DNA of 64,000 nucleotides, taken from Longimicrobium sp. Lineage in GTDB: Bacteria; Gemmatimonadota; Gemmatimonadetes; Longimicrobiales; Longimicrobiaceae. The notes beneath the pieces were generated by a model. It made no database searches. It was not told the DNA's origin and saw only the letters and a program-made list of their open reading frames with translations. Of the stretch, positions 1 through 7,630 are shown one piece after another; position 1 is the first letter of the stretch; each line of letters opens with the position of its first letter. Made by a program: the position numbers and the translations under genes. The stretch is taken from the NCBI GenBank assembly GCA_036389135.1, contig DASVQP010000063.1, positions 1 through 64,000 on the forward strand, given 5' to 3'.

Positions 1-142
1 GCGGCATGTACCTGCGTCTCTGACCCAAACGGAGCGGAATCATACCCGCGGATCGGGTTCGAATTGCGTAGCAACCGCTCCGTACGACGTTTTCCACGGC
101 TACCCGATACCCGCTTTTCCGCTGTTTCCGGATGGAAACTAT

Positions 143-2488
143 TTACCGCCGCGTGCTCACCGACACCCGCACCGTCCGCGACGCGCCGGGCATGATGTTG
201 TTGTTGCCATGCGAGGTGGCGTAGTAGCGCTCGTCAAGGACGTTCTCCACGTTGAGCTGCGCGCTGGCGCGGGCGCCGAGGCGCAGGAAGAGCGCGGCGT
301 CGGCACGGGTGAAGCCGGGGAGCGTCACGGTGTTGTCGATGGCCGCGAACATCTCGGACTGGCGCACCACGCCGACCCCGAAGCCAAGCGCGGGGATGAG
401 CTGCACCCGGTTCCACAGCGCGAGTGTGCGGTGCGGCACCAGCGCCACGCGCTGGCCCGCCTTCGCCGCGCTCGTGGTGCTCGTGATCTCCGCGTTCTGC
501 GATGCGAAGCCGGCCACCACCTGCCACGACGAGGTCACGTCACCCGAGGCGCCCAGCTCCCAGCCCGTGGTGCGCTGGCTGCCCGTCTGCACCGTCTTCT
601 TGGGGTCGGCCGGGTCCGGGGCCGAGGTGTTGTCACGGTCCAGGCGGTAGATGGCGCCGGTGAGGGCGAAGCTCGGGCGCACGTCCCACTTGGCGCCCAC
701 CTCGCGGTTGGTGAAGCGCTCCGGCTCCAGCGTCTCCGTCGTCGCCGTCAGCGAGCTGAACTGGTCGCCCGAGCTCGGCAGGTACGACACGCTGTACGTG
801 CCGTAGAGCGACACCGGCTGCACCGGCTTCAGCACCAGCCCCGCGCGCGGCGACACCAGGTCGTCGCGGCGGTCCAGCACCTCGCCGTTGCGGTGGTTCA
901 CGAAGCCGATGTCGAAGCGCTCGAAGCGCACCCCGCCCACGACCTGGAGGAAGCGCGCGATCTCCACCTGGTCCTGCACGTATACCCCGGCCACCGAGGT
1001 GCGCGCGCGGTTGTCCGCGTCAGTGGCGCTCTGGCGGAAGGTGATGGGCGTGGCGACCGTCGGCTCGCCGATGGGGGCGGAGAAGGAGGTCGCGTTGTCG
1101 TTGTAGTAGCCCGTCTCGCGGTAGTTCTCCGTCTGCTGCCGCCCGATCTCCACGCCCGCCAGCAGCGTGTGGCGTACGGGGCCGGTGGCGGCTTCCACGA
1201 TGACGTCCGTCTGGTTGAACAGGTTGGCGCGGTCCGTACCGTTGTTGTAGGCGGAGAGCGCCACCTGCGTCCCGTTCGCGTTCACCGCGCCGGGGTAGCT
1301 GTTCTGGTAGAACTTGTCGTACGTAGCGTAGCGCGTCCGGTTGCGCAGCGTGATCCCGCCGCGCGTGCGGTGCTCCAGAAGGCCGCCCAGCGAGTGCACC
1401 CGGATCCGCGAGTAGCTGGAGTCGGGATTGCCAAAGAAGGTGGTGATGTCCGCGTCCGACGGGCGCCCGTTGAACGACGGGAGGCCGCGGTCCACGGAGC
1501 GGTGGTCGCTGAAGAGCTCGTATCCTGCCCGGAAGGTGGTGCGCGTGCCGAGCGCGAGCGCCAGCGTCGGGTTGATGCCGTAGCGCTCAAGCGAGGCCCG
1601 GTCGCGGAAGCCGCCCGAGTTCTCGTACATCCCGTTGAAGCGCAGCGCCACCGCGCTCCCCAGCCCCTGCCCCAGGTCCACCATCCCGCGGCGGTGGTCG
1701 AAGGAGCCGCCCTCCATCGTCACCACGCGCGCGGGCGTCCACTGCGCCTCCTTGCTCACGCGGTTGAGCACGCCCCCGCCGCCGCCGCGCCCAAAGATCA
1801 TCGCGTTGGAGCCCTTGAGCGCCTCCACCCGCTCCACGTTGTACAGGTCGCGGAAGTACTGCGCGTCGTCGCGCACGCCGTCCACGAAGAAGTCAGCCGT
1901 GGAGCTGTTTCCGCGGATGGTGGGAGCGTCGCGGTGCCCCTCCCCCTGCCCCATCGTGATCCCGGGAAGGTAGCGCACAACGTCGCCCATCCCCTGCATC
2001 GCCTGGTCGGCGATCAGCTCGCGCGTCACCAGGCTCACCGACTGCGGCACGTCGCGAAGCGGCGTCTCCGTCCTGGTGGCGCTGCTGGTGCGAGCCGCCG
2101 CATACCCGCGGTTCCTCGTCCCGAGGACGGTCAGCGGCGTCAGCGTGTACGCCGCCGTTCCGCCGCGCGTGATCTGCGCCGTCCCGTTCTCAGCGATGAA
2201 GCCCCTGAGCCCGGTCCCCTCCACCAGCCGCCCGAGCGCCTCCTCCGCGGTGTACGCGCCGGCAAGCGCACGCGACCGCACCCCCGCCGCCGCGGCCAGG
2301 TCGGCGCGCACCGGCACACCGGCCTGCCGCCCGAACTCGCGCAGCGCATCGGCGAGCGGCTGCGCCGGGATCTGGAAGCGGATGCTCGCCGGGACCTCGG
2401 CGGATACCGCGGTGGAAGCAGCGGACTGGGCCGCGAGCGGAGCGCTGCAGAGCAGGCACGCCGCCCCCAGAAGGGTGATCTGTCGCAT
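143..2488 (-). CDS. TonB-dependent siderophore receptor with STN domain
   Basis: This 781-residue outer-membrane receptor likely imports ferric siderophores using TonB energy. A signal peptide ends near AQSAAS (residue ~20). An STN (secretin/TonB N-terminal) domain spans about 35-105, followed by the plug with VPQSVSLVTRELI, a typical siderophore-receptor plug signature, and YNVERVEALKGSNAMIFGRG. The rest is a 22-strand-type barrel with a C-terminal DERYYATSHGNNN segment typical of the FhuA/FpvA class. An STN domain usually means signalling to an anti-sigma factor, but no sigma/anti-sigma pair is present in the window, so the partner may be elsewhere. A Fur-box-like palindrome lies just upstream. 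The substrate cannot be read from sequence. Confidence 0.92.
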   Translation of the reverse strand: MRQITLLGAACLLCSAPLAAQSAASTAVSAEVPASIRFQIPAQPLADALREFGRQAGVPVRADLAAAAGVRSRALAGAYTAEEALGRLVEGTGLRGFIAENGTAQITRGGTAAYTLTPLTVLGTRNRGYAAARTSSATRTETPLRDVPQSVSLVTRELIADQAMQGMGDVVRYLPGITMGQGEGHRDAPTIRGNSSTADFFVDGVRDDAQYFRDLYNVERVEALKGSNAMIFGRGGGGGVLNRVSKEAQWTPARVVTMEGGSFDHRRGMVDLGQGLGSAVALRFNGMYENSGGFRDRASLERYGINPTLALALGTRTTFRAGYELFSDHRSVDRGLPSFNGRPSDADITTFFGNPDSSYSRIRVHSLGGLLEHRTRGGITLRNRTRYATYDKFYQNSYPGAVNANGTQVALSAYNNGTDRANLFNQTDVIVEAATGPVRHTLLAGVEIGRQQTENYRETGYYNDNATSFSAPIGEPTVATPITFRQSATDADNRARTSVAGVYVQDQVEIARFLQVVGGVRFERFDIGFVNHRNGEVLDRRDDLVSPRAGLVLKPVQPVSLYGTYSVSYLPSSGDQFSSLTATTETLEPERFTNREVGAKWDVRPSFALTGAIYRLDRDNTSAPDPADPKKTVQTGSQRTTGWELGASGDVTSSWQVVAGFASQNAEITSTTSAAKAGQRVALVPHRTLALWNRVQLIPALGFGVGVVRQSEMFAAIDNTVTLPGFTRADAALFLRLGARASAQLNVENVLDERYYATSHGNNNIMPGASRTVRVSVSTRR

Positions 2489-2516
2489 CGGGTCGTCGGA
2501 TAGAAGCTATATGGCG

Positions 2517-2533
2517 TTGAGAACGATTCTCAA
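2517..2533. promoter_or_regulatory. Fur-box-like palindrome
   Basis: TTGAGAACGATTCTCAA is an inverted repeat with 7-base arms, and its core fits the 7-1-7 Fur layout (TGAGAAC-G-ATTCTCA). It sits 29-45 bases upstream of the start codon of the siderophore receptor. Iron repression by a Fur-family protein is inferred from the match and the target gene. Confidence 0.65.
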
Positions 2534-2583
2534 ACGCATTCTATCCTCCCTCTACGCCCGGCGCAAGAAGCTGGATCGACCAC

Positions 2584-2670
2584 CCTCACACAGGGGGCAC
2601 GGAGGGGAACCGCGAGCCGCGAAGAACTTCTCCGCTGTTCTTGCCGCTCCCTCTGTGGCTCCGTGTGAGG
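2584..2670. repeat. CACAGAG-type palindromic intergenic repeat
   Basis: The two ends, CCTCACACAGGGGGCACGG and GGCTCCGTGTGAGG, are imperfect inverted complements and would form a long stem. The same design recurs at 11688, 15795, 29726, 47374 and 49672, with a related element at 50764. It lies 12 bases beyond the stop codon of the S41 peptidase gene and may also act as a transcription end. Confidence 0.8.
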
Positions 2671-2682
2671 CTGTTTCGGTTC

Positions 2683-4059
2683 TTATCCGCGCCGGCACTG
2701 CGCCTGGGGAAGCGACGCAGCCGGCCGTCGGGCCGGGTCGCGGGCGGCACGCAGCGCGGCATTCAGCGCGTCGGCGGGCGCGACTGCGATGTCCGGCGCG
2801 ATCCCCGTGCGCTCCCACTCCGCGCCCGTGCAGGGGTCCCATACGCGCGTCACGGAGATCGAGATGCTCATCCCCTCGCCCAGCGGGAAGAAGCGGTTGT
2901 TGCGTCCCGCTCCCGCCGTGCGCTCCCCCACCAGCGTCGCGCGTCCCAGGTTGCGCAGCACGAACGGCACGTCCTCCGCCGCCGAGCGCGAGCCCTTGTC
3001 GATCAGCACGAAGAGCGGTACGTCCAGCCGGCGCGGGCCGGCCACTTCCGGGAGCGTGCGGCGGAGCGTGGTGTCGCCGCTCGCGGGGTCGAACACCGCC
3101 AGCGAGAGCAGGTCGGGGGCGGTGAAGTGGCTGATGAGGAAGTTGGCGAGCTGCGCGCTTCCTCCCCGCGACTCGCGTACGTCGATGATCATGGCGTCGG
3201 TGCGCTCCAGCGTGCGCAGCGCCGCCGCCATCTCGTCCATCGCCTCGCTCGGGCCGGGGAAGGAGCTCATCTTCAAGTAGCCGACGTTGCCGTCCAGGAC
3301 GCGCGCGTCGGTGATGAAGCGGAAGCGCCCCGCGGCTGAGTCCGCCTGTGGCGCGCGGCGCTGCGGCCCCTGCATCGCCGGGCCGGGGACGACGCGCAGG
3401 TGCTGGTCGGGGTGGGCGGCGAGGATGTCGGCCGTCAGCGCCGTGGCGAACGCGGCCCGGTCCGTCATCCCCGCGTACGCGCCGGATCGCGCGCGCTCGC
3501 GGAGGCGTGCGCCGATGATCTCGGCGGTGTCGCGCGTGACGTAGAAGCGCGCCAGGAGCCCCGCCGCGCTGTCCACCACCGCCATGCGCGCCTGGTCCGT
3601 GAGCGGACCCGTGGGGCGTGGCTCGGGCGCGCCGTCGCCCGCCGCCTGCACGCGCAGGTCCGAGATGCGGTGCGGAGCGGTGGGCTCCACTTCCAGCGAC
3701 AGCATGAGCGGACCGCCCACCCCGCGCACCCTCACCTCCACCCGCGTCGGCGAGACGGAGCGCACCGCCTCCACCCCCGCCGTCCCGAAATCGGCGGACA
3801 TGCGGCGGAACTGCGCCAGGTGGCGCTCAATCGGGATCTGCTGGAGCTCCCCCATCATCTGCTCTCCCACGAAGGCGCGCACGCGGTCCTCGCGCACCTC
3901 GCGGATCTCCGCCAGCAGCGCGGCGGCGCGGCGCCCGGCGGGCGTTTCGGGAAGCGCGGCGCCCTGCGCGTGCAGCGCCGGCGTGGTGCCCAGGAGCACG
4001 AGCGCGCCGCAGGCAAGGATGCGCCGCAGTGCGGCCGGAGCGCGGAATCGAGTCTTCAT
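2683..4059 (-). CDS. secreted S41 family peptidase
   Basis: This 458-residue protein starts at MKTRFRAPAALRRIL, chosen because a signal peptide ending near LHAQG follows; an upstream in-frame extension would overlap the M56 gene and a regulatory palindrome. The C-terminal half is an S41 peptidase fold of the tricorn/IRBP type: GYLKMSSF, the IIDVRESRGGS strand-turn and the nucleophile region DKGSRSAAEDVPF. The position that is Lys in CtpA-type enzymes reads GERTAGAG, as in IRBP-like S41 members. It probably cleaves peptides in the periplasm. The gene has its own operator-like palindrome matching that of the blaI-type regulator, so it is probably under the same control as the neighbouring regulator and M56 peptidase. 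Confidence 0.85.
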   Translation of the reverse strand: MKTRFRAPAALRRILACGALVLLGTTPALHAQGAALPETPAGRRAAALLAEIREVREDRVRAFVGEQMMGELQQIPIERHLAQFRRMSADFGTAGVEAVRSVSPTRVEVRVRGVGGPLMLSLEVEPTAPHRISDLRVQAAGDGAPEPRPTGPLTDQARMAVVDSAAGLLARFYVTRDTAEIIGARLRERARSGAYAGMTDRAAFATALTADILAAHPDQHLRVVPGPAMQGPQRRAPQADSAAGRFRFITDARVLDGNVGYLKMSSFPGPSEAMDEMAAALRTLERTDAMIIDVRESRGGSAQLANFLISHFTAPDLLSLAVFDPASGDTTLRRTLPEVAGPRRLDVPLFVLIDKGSRSAAEDVPFVLRNLGRATLVGERTAGAGRNNRFFPLGEGMSISISVTRVWDPCTGAEWERTGIAPDIAVAPADALNAALRAARDPARRPAASLPQAQCRRG

Positions 4060-4091
4060 CGGTTCGTCTGATGTGGGGGGTTTCGAAGTAC

Positions 4092-4109
4092 GATCTACAA
4101 CTGTAGATC
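4092..4109. promoter_or_regulatory. BlaI/MecI-type operator upstream of the S41 peptidase
   Basis: GATCTACAACTGTAGATC is a perfect 8-2-8 inverted repeat with the TACA-nn-TGTA core typical of BlaI/MecI operators. It lies 33-50 bases before the S41 start codon. The same GATCTACA half-site occurs before the blaI-like gene at nearly the same distance, so binding by that regulator is the simplest reading. Confidence 0.75.
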
Positions 4110-4145
4110 CCGATTGCACACGGATGGTTGCCGGGGTGGCGCGGG

Positions 4146-5300
4146 TCAGCGCGCCGGGGGCATCGAATCGAGGAGCCGCCTGTCGACGGTACGCACGTGG
4201 CGAAGGAGCTGGCCCGTCCGTGCGAGCTCCTCGAACATCACCTGCCGCGCCGCCACCCGCTTGGGAGTGGGCTGGCGGACGAAGGCGTGCGGCGCACTCA
4301 TCAGCACCGCGCCGAGCAACAGGAGCGCGGCGACGGCACCCGCTCTCCATCCGCGGATGTCCTCACTGGAGCGCTCCGCGGCGACCAGGCGGTGGACGCG
4401 GCGCACGAGCGGCGACCCGTGCTCCACCATGGCGGCCATCGGCACCTCCCCCGCGGGAGCCGACAGCCACCCCGCGATGGAGGCGATGGAGCGCGCCAGC
4501 TCGCGCGGCCTCCCCGTCGCCCTCACCGCCCAGTCGTCGCACAGGAACTCGGCGCCCTCGCGGTAGCGGCGCAGCGCCAGGGCGTTGAGGGGCTGGAAGA
4601 AAAAGACGGCCCCCACCATCCCGAGCAGGAAAAGCCAGAGCGGATCGCGGCGGACGAGGTGCGCCGCCTCGTGCGCGACGATGCTGTGCTGCTGTCCCGT
4701 CGTGAGCTCGTCCAGCACGCGCCGCGGAAGGCAGATCTCCGCGCGCCCCAGCGCCACCGGCGCCGGGAGCAGATCTGACACGGTGATCCGCACGCCCGAG
4801 CCCGCGAGCGACTCCGCCAGCCGCGTCAGCTCTCCTGCCGGGAGCTCGCGCCGCCCCGCGAGGCAGCGGCGCAGGCGCAGGTGTGCCCCCGCCAGCATCG
4901 CCAGCCTCGCGGCGGCGGCCAGTGCCCACGCTGCGGTGAGCAGCGCGGCGAGCACCCCGGCCGGCGCTCTCGGCCCCACCTGCACCGGCCCGCTCCAGCG
5001 CCGGACGACGGGCGCCCCCCCGCCCGGACGTATCTGTGTCAGCTCCACTCGCCGCATCCGCACGGGCGCCGCGGCGGAGGGAATGCCGACAGACGGACCG
5101 ACATCCGCCACGCTCTGCACGGTGGCCGTGGCGAGCCCACCCACCAGCGCCATCTTCCAGAGGAGGTCCGCCCCGCGCTCGCCTACGAAGCGGCCGCGGG
5201 CAACGAGCCACGCGCCGCCCAGCAGGAGGGTGCTGTGGATGGCGTACGTCAGCAGCCACCCCACGAGCGCGGAGAGCGCGCCGCTACCGAGCCCCGTCAT
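4146..5300 (-). CDS. M56 family (BlaR1-like) membrane metallopeptidase
   Basis: This 384-residue integral membrane protein has hydrophobic helices near 8-35, 45-62, 115-137 and 222-240, and a zinc-peptidase HEAAH motif at about 210-214 followed by EFLCDDWA near 251 (probable third ligand region). A last membrane segment lies near 310-330. The C-terminal tail is only about 55 residues, so it lacks the penicillin-binding sensor domain of true BlaR1. The gene overlaps the blaI-like gene by 17 bases. By analogy with BlaR1/MecR1 it probably senses a periplasmic signal and triggers cleavage or release of the repressor; the signal is unknown. Confidence 0.88.
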   Translation of the reverse strand: MTGLGSGALSALVGWLLTYAIHSTLLLGGAWLVARGRFVGERGADLLWKMALVGGLATATVQSVADVGPSVGIPSAAAPVRMRRVELTQIRPGGGAPVVRRWSGPVQVGPRAPAGVLAALLTAAWALAAAARLAMLAGAHLRLRRCLAGRRELPAGELTRLAESLAGSGVRITVSDLLPAPVALGRAEICLPRRVLDELTTGQQHSIVAHEAAHLVRRDPLWLFLLGMVGAVFFFQPLNALALRRYREGAEFLCDDWAVRATGRPRELARSIASIAGWLSAPAGEVPMAAMVEHGSPLVRRVHRLVAAERSSEDIRGWRAGAVAALLLLGAVLMSAPHAFVRQPTPKRVAARQVMFEELARTGQLLRHVRTVDRRLLDSMPPAR

Positions 5301-5676
5301 CGTCCTCCTCGATCGAATTCAGCAGGGCCCTCACCGAATCCAGGTCGCCCGGCTCGATCTCGCGCGACTCCACCAGGTGAGACACGAGCGCCGCGCTGCT
5401 CCCGCCGAAGAGGAGCGACGTCAGCCCGGCCACCATCGAGCGCCGCACCTCCTCTTCAGTGACGGCGGGGCGGTACAGGTACTGGCGGTCCTCCCAGCGG
5501 CGCGTGAGGATCGCCCGCTTCTCCATCCGCCCGATCATCGTGGCGATCGTCGACTGCGCCAGCCGCCGCTCGTCCCACAGCGCGCGGTAAACCTCGGGCA
5601 CCCCCGCCTCCCCGCGCTCCCAGAGGACGCGCAGGATCGCAAGCTGAAGCTCGGTGAGGTGGGGAGACTCGGTCAT
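5284..5676 (-). CDS. BlaI/MecI/CopY family transcriptional repressor
   Basis: This 130-residue protein has the winged-helix opening LTELQLAILRVLWERGE and the recognition-helix region STIATMIGRMEKRAIL typical of BlaI/MecI repressors, followed by a C-terminal dimerisation and cleavage region ending in an acidic EEDDD tail. It is the first gene of a two-gene operon with the M56 peptidase. Its promoter region carries a TACACGTGTA palindrome, implying autoregulation, and the S41 peptidase gene carries a matching site. Family assignment is strong; the inducing signal is unknown. Confidence 0.92.
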   Translation of the reverse strand: MTESPHLTELQLAILRVLWERGEAGVPEVYRALWDERRLAQSTIATMIGRMEKRAILTRRWEDRQYLYRPAVTEEEVRRSMVAGLTSLLFGGSSAALVSHLVESREIEPGDLDSVRALLNSIEEDDDGAR

Positions 5677-5698
5677 CGGCTATCGAGGCGGGAGACGC

Positions 5699-5716
5699 GA
5701 TCTACACGTGTAAAGT
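5699..5716. promoter_or_regulatory. BlaI/MecI-type operator upstream of the regulator gene
   Basis: The sequence GATCTACACGTGTAAAGT contains the perfect palindrome TACACGTGTA at 5703-5712 and the same GATCTACA half-site as the operator at 4092. It lies 23-40 bases upstream of the repressor start codon, consistent with autoregulation. Confidence 0.72.
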
Positions 5717-5868
5717 GAGGGGCGGGCGAGACTAAGTCAATCAACCCAGCATTAGCTTGAAGAACAGCAACAGCGGCTCACACAGAGTGAGATTGCCGTT
5801 CGGGTTGCGCTGAGAACTTCGCGCCGCAGGAGTCGACGGCGGCGGCACTGCCCTGCGGGGCGGCTCCA

Positions 5869-6465
5869 TCAGGATGACAACAGGGGCGCCCCCGACGCAC
5901 TATCGCACCATCCGTCCTTCACCAGTCGCGGGTAAACTTCTGCACCGTCCCCGCCGCCGGAACGCGAGCCCCGTCCACCGCGACCCACCAGCGTGCGTCG
6001 TCGAAGAGGGTGGAGTCGACGAGGCCGCTCGTCCCAGGGCACGGCAAAGGGCTCGGAGACCCTGATCCGAGCGGCGTCCGGATGCTCTGGATTGATCAAC
6101 AAGTTTAGTCCCACGGGGCGTGACGAAACGGCGGGCACCAGCAGTCCGGCGGAGCGCCTCTGGCCGTACCAGGCGTCGCCGAACGCGGCCGCGGCGGGCG
6201 ACTGCCTGGCGTCCCATCCAGGGAGGACAGCCGGGTCGAGGCGTTCCATGAGCTCATCCGGAACATCGATGCGGACGGCGTGGTGGGGACCGGGAAGGGT
6301 GCGCGGCTTCAGCGTGTGCGCGAGGATCTCCAGGATGGCCCCGGCAAACGAGTCCGCGCCGTAGATGACGCGGCGCCCCCGCGAGTTCCACCGGCCGCCC
6401 CAGTCATGCGCACCCGTTCCATCGTAGGGCGGATGCCGCGTCTTGGTGATCCGCCAGGCGATCAT
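5869..6465 (-). CDS. RES-domain toxin, 3-prime end frameshifted
   Basis: The RES fold is clear over residues 1-150: GGRWNSRG (conserved Arg), LEILAH (conserved Glu), SAGLLVPAV (conserved Ser) and NPEHPDAARIRV. RES toxins degrade NAD+ and pair with Xre/MbcA/ParS antitoxins, as here. After VPWDER the open frame becomes Arg-rich with poor third-position GC. Removing one C near 6025-6026 restores ERLVDSTLFDDARWW and a high-GC3 frame ending at TGA 5919-5921; the span 5919-6465 is 547 bases (3n+1), i.e. 181 residues after repair. The start overlaps the antitoxin stop in ATGA. Either a real inactivating or altering mutation or an assembly error is possible. Confidence 0.82.
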   Translation of the reverse strand: MIAWRITKTRHPPYDGTGAHDWGGRWNSRGRRVIYGADSFAGAILEILAHTLKPRTLPGPHHAVRIDVPDELMERLDPAVLPGWDARQSPAAAAFGDAWYGQRRSAGLLVPAVSSRPVGLNLLINPEHPDAARIRVSEPFAVPWDERPRRLHPLRRRTLVGRGGRGSRSGGGDGAEVYPRLVKDGWCDSASGAPLLSS

Positions 6466-6897
6466 ACGGGAAGCGCGTACTCGATCCTCATCAGCAGCTC
6501 CTCCACCTCCCGCGCGCCGAGATCAGTGCGGGCGAGGTCGATCGGCCGCTCGTCACCGAGCTGGGGCTGGACACTGGTGAGGAACTCGCGCGCGAGCCCC
6601 GGATCTTTCCCACACGTGCTCGGCGAGCGTGGCGAGGCGGGCCAGCCGCTCCGTGCGCTCGCTTTCCTCGGGGCTGAGGCGGGTACGCCGCCGGAGCGTG
6701 GTCTTGGGCACGATGCGGTACTTGAGCGTGGACGCCTCGATTTCGTTCACGCTTAGATACCCCGCAACCGCATCCAGCGATTCCACGGGCAGCCCCTCCT
6801 CCACCGCGCGGCGCAGCTCCGTGAGCGTCCCCACGCGCCGCCCGAGCGTGCGAGCCCCGCCCAGCATCTCCGCGACTTCCATCGCGCTCACGGTCAT
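6462..6897 (-). pseudogene. Xre/MbcA/ParS-type antitoxin, frameshifted
   Basis: The start follows a GGAGGA ribosome-binding site. Residues 1-95 show the DUF2384/MbcA-ParS antitoxin pattern. After AEHVWE the frame runs into WERSGARARVPHQ and a premature stop. Dropping one A from the AAA run (TTT at 6606-6608 on the plus strand) restores EDPGLAREFLTSVQPQLG and an ending LLMRIEYALPV whose TGA overlaps the toxin ATG. The span is 436 bases (3n+1), giving 144 residues when repaired, the usual size. As it stands the C-terminal half that would contact the toxin is lost. No other antitoxin is adjacent. Confidence 0.8.
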
Positions 6898-7040
6898 GGC
6901 TCCTCCATGGTTGATCCATCTGGACCCAATATCTCGTCCAGATGGTTCCGCAACAAAGAGCGCTCACCCCGCGGCCGGATTCTTCCATCCGGTACGATAC
7001 GATGCTCGCCTCACGAATACCTTCGAACCGCCGAGTCCCG

Positions 7041-7478
7041 ATGAATCGCCTCCGTCGCATCGCTCTGGCCTCACTCGCGCTGGTGGCCGCCTGCGGGTCG
7101 CTGCCCCCGCGTACGGACGTCCCGCAGCCCAGCGGCGATCACAGCTGCTACCGCTCCTCGACGCCGCTCCTGTCCCGTTCCGCCACCCAGCTCTCCGGCC
7201 AGTGGCTGGTGCTTAGGGACCGTGGAGGAGGGGCGGTGGGGGCGCACTGGTACGACGGGCGGATCGTGGAGGAAAGCGGCGCCTGGCGCCCGGTTCGCTG
7301 GCAGTCCGTCCGTGGTGGCTCCTCCATCCGTGTCCGCTGGAACGAGGGCGCCACGGAAGGCACCATGGAGCTGAACGACCGCGGAACGGAGCTCGCCGGC
7401 ACGGCGCAATCTGGAACGCAGAACTGGCACGTGCGCGCCACCCGCGTCGAATGCGCCACCCTCCCCCCCGCGCGCTGA
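7041..7478 (+). CDS. small lipoprotein of unknown function
   Basis: This 145-residue protein starts at MNRLRRIALASLALVAAC, a lipoprotein signal peptide with its lipobox Cys at residue 18; upstream in-frame codons lack signal character. The mature part holds LSGQWLVLRDRGGGAVGAHWYDG and WNEGATEGTMELNDRGTELAGTA, an alternating pattern of short strands that suggests a small beta-sandwich or lipocalin-like fold. It is divergent from the toxin-antitoxin pair and convergent with argS. I do not recognise a family. Confidence 0.7.
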   Translation: MNRLRRIALASLALVAACGSLPPRTDVPQPSGDHSCYRSSTPLLSRSATQLSGQWLVLRDRGGGAVGAHWYDGRIVEESGAWRPVRWQSVRGGSSIRVRWNEGATEGTMELNDRGTELAGTAQSGTQNWHVRATRVECATLPPAR

Positions 7479-7539
7479 CCCAGGGCACGGACGCAACGAA
7501 ACACGCCCCCACCGCGAAGGTCGCGGAGCGCTGTTCCAG

Positions 7540-7625
7540 CCCCCTCTCTCGATAACGGAGGGCGCAGCCCTCTCCCGTTATCGGGAGAGGGGGCAGTCGA
7601 GTGTAACGAGACGGGGGTGAGGCCC
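7540..7625. repeat. CCCTCTCCC-type palindromic repeat between convergent genes
   Basis: Contains CCCTCTCCCGTTATCGGGAGAGGG, a near-perfect inverted repeat, flanked by a second half (CCCCCTCTCTCGATAACGG). It sits between the convergent lipoprotein and argS genes. A nearly identical element occurs in the opposite orientation inside the ctaG reading frame at 62170-62260. Confidence 0.82.
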
Positions 7626-7630
7626 CCCGC

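Noticed and set aside
209-2503. Long plus-strand open frame opposite the siderophore receptor
   Set aside because: It is Arg/His-rich, has no domain pattern and lies antisense to a gene with complete receptor motifs; high GC creates such frames.
4060-4350. N-terminal extension of the S41 peptidase frame
   Set aside because: It overlaps the M56 gene and the operator palindrome, and a proper signal peptide begins at 4059.
4146-5676. True beta-lactam sensing BlaR1/BlaI system
   Set aside because: The M56 protein lacks the penicillin-binding sensor domain and no beta-lactamase gene is nearby, so only the regulatory logic is retained.
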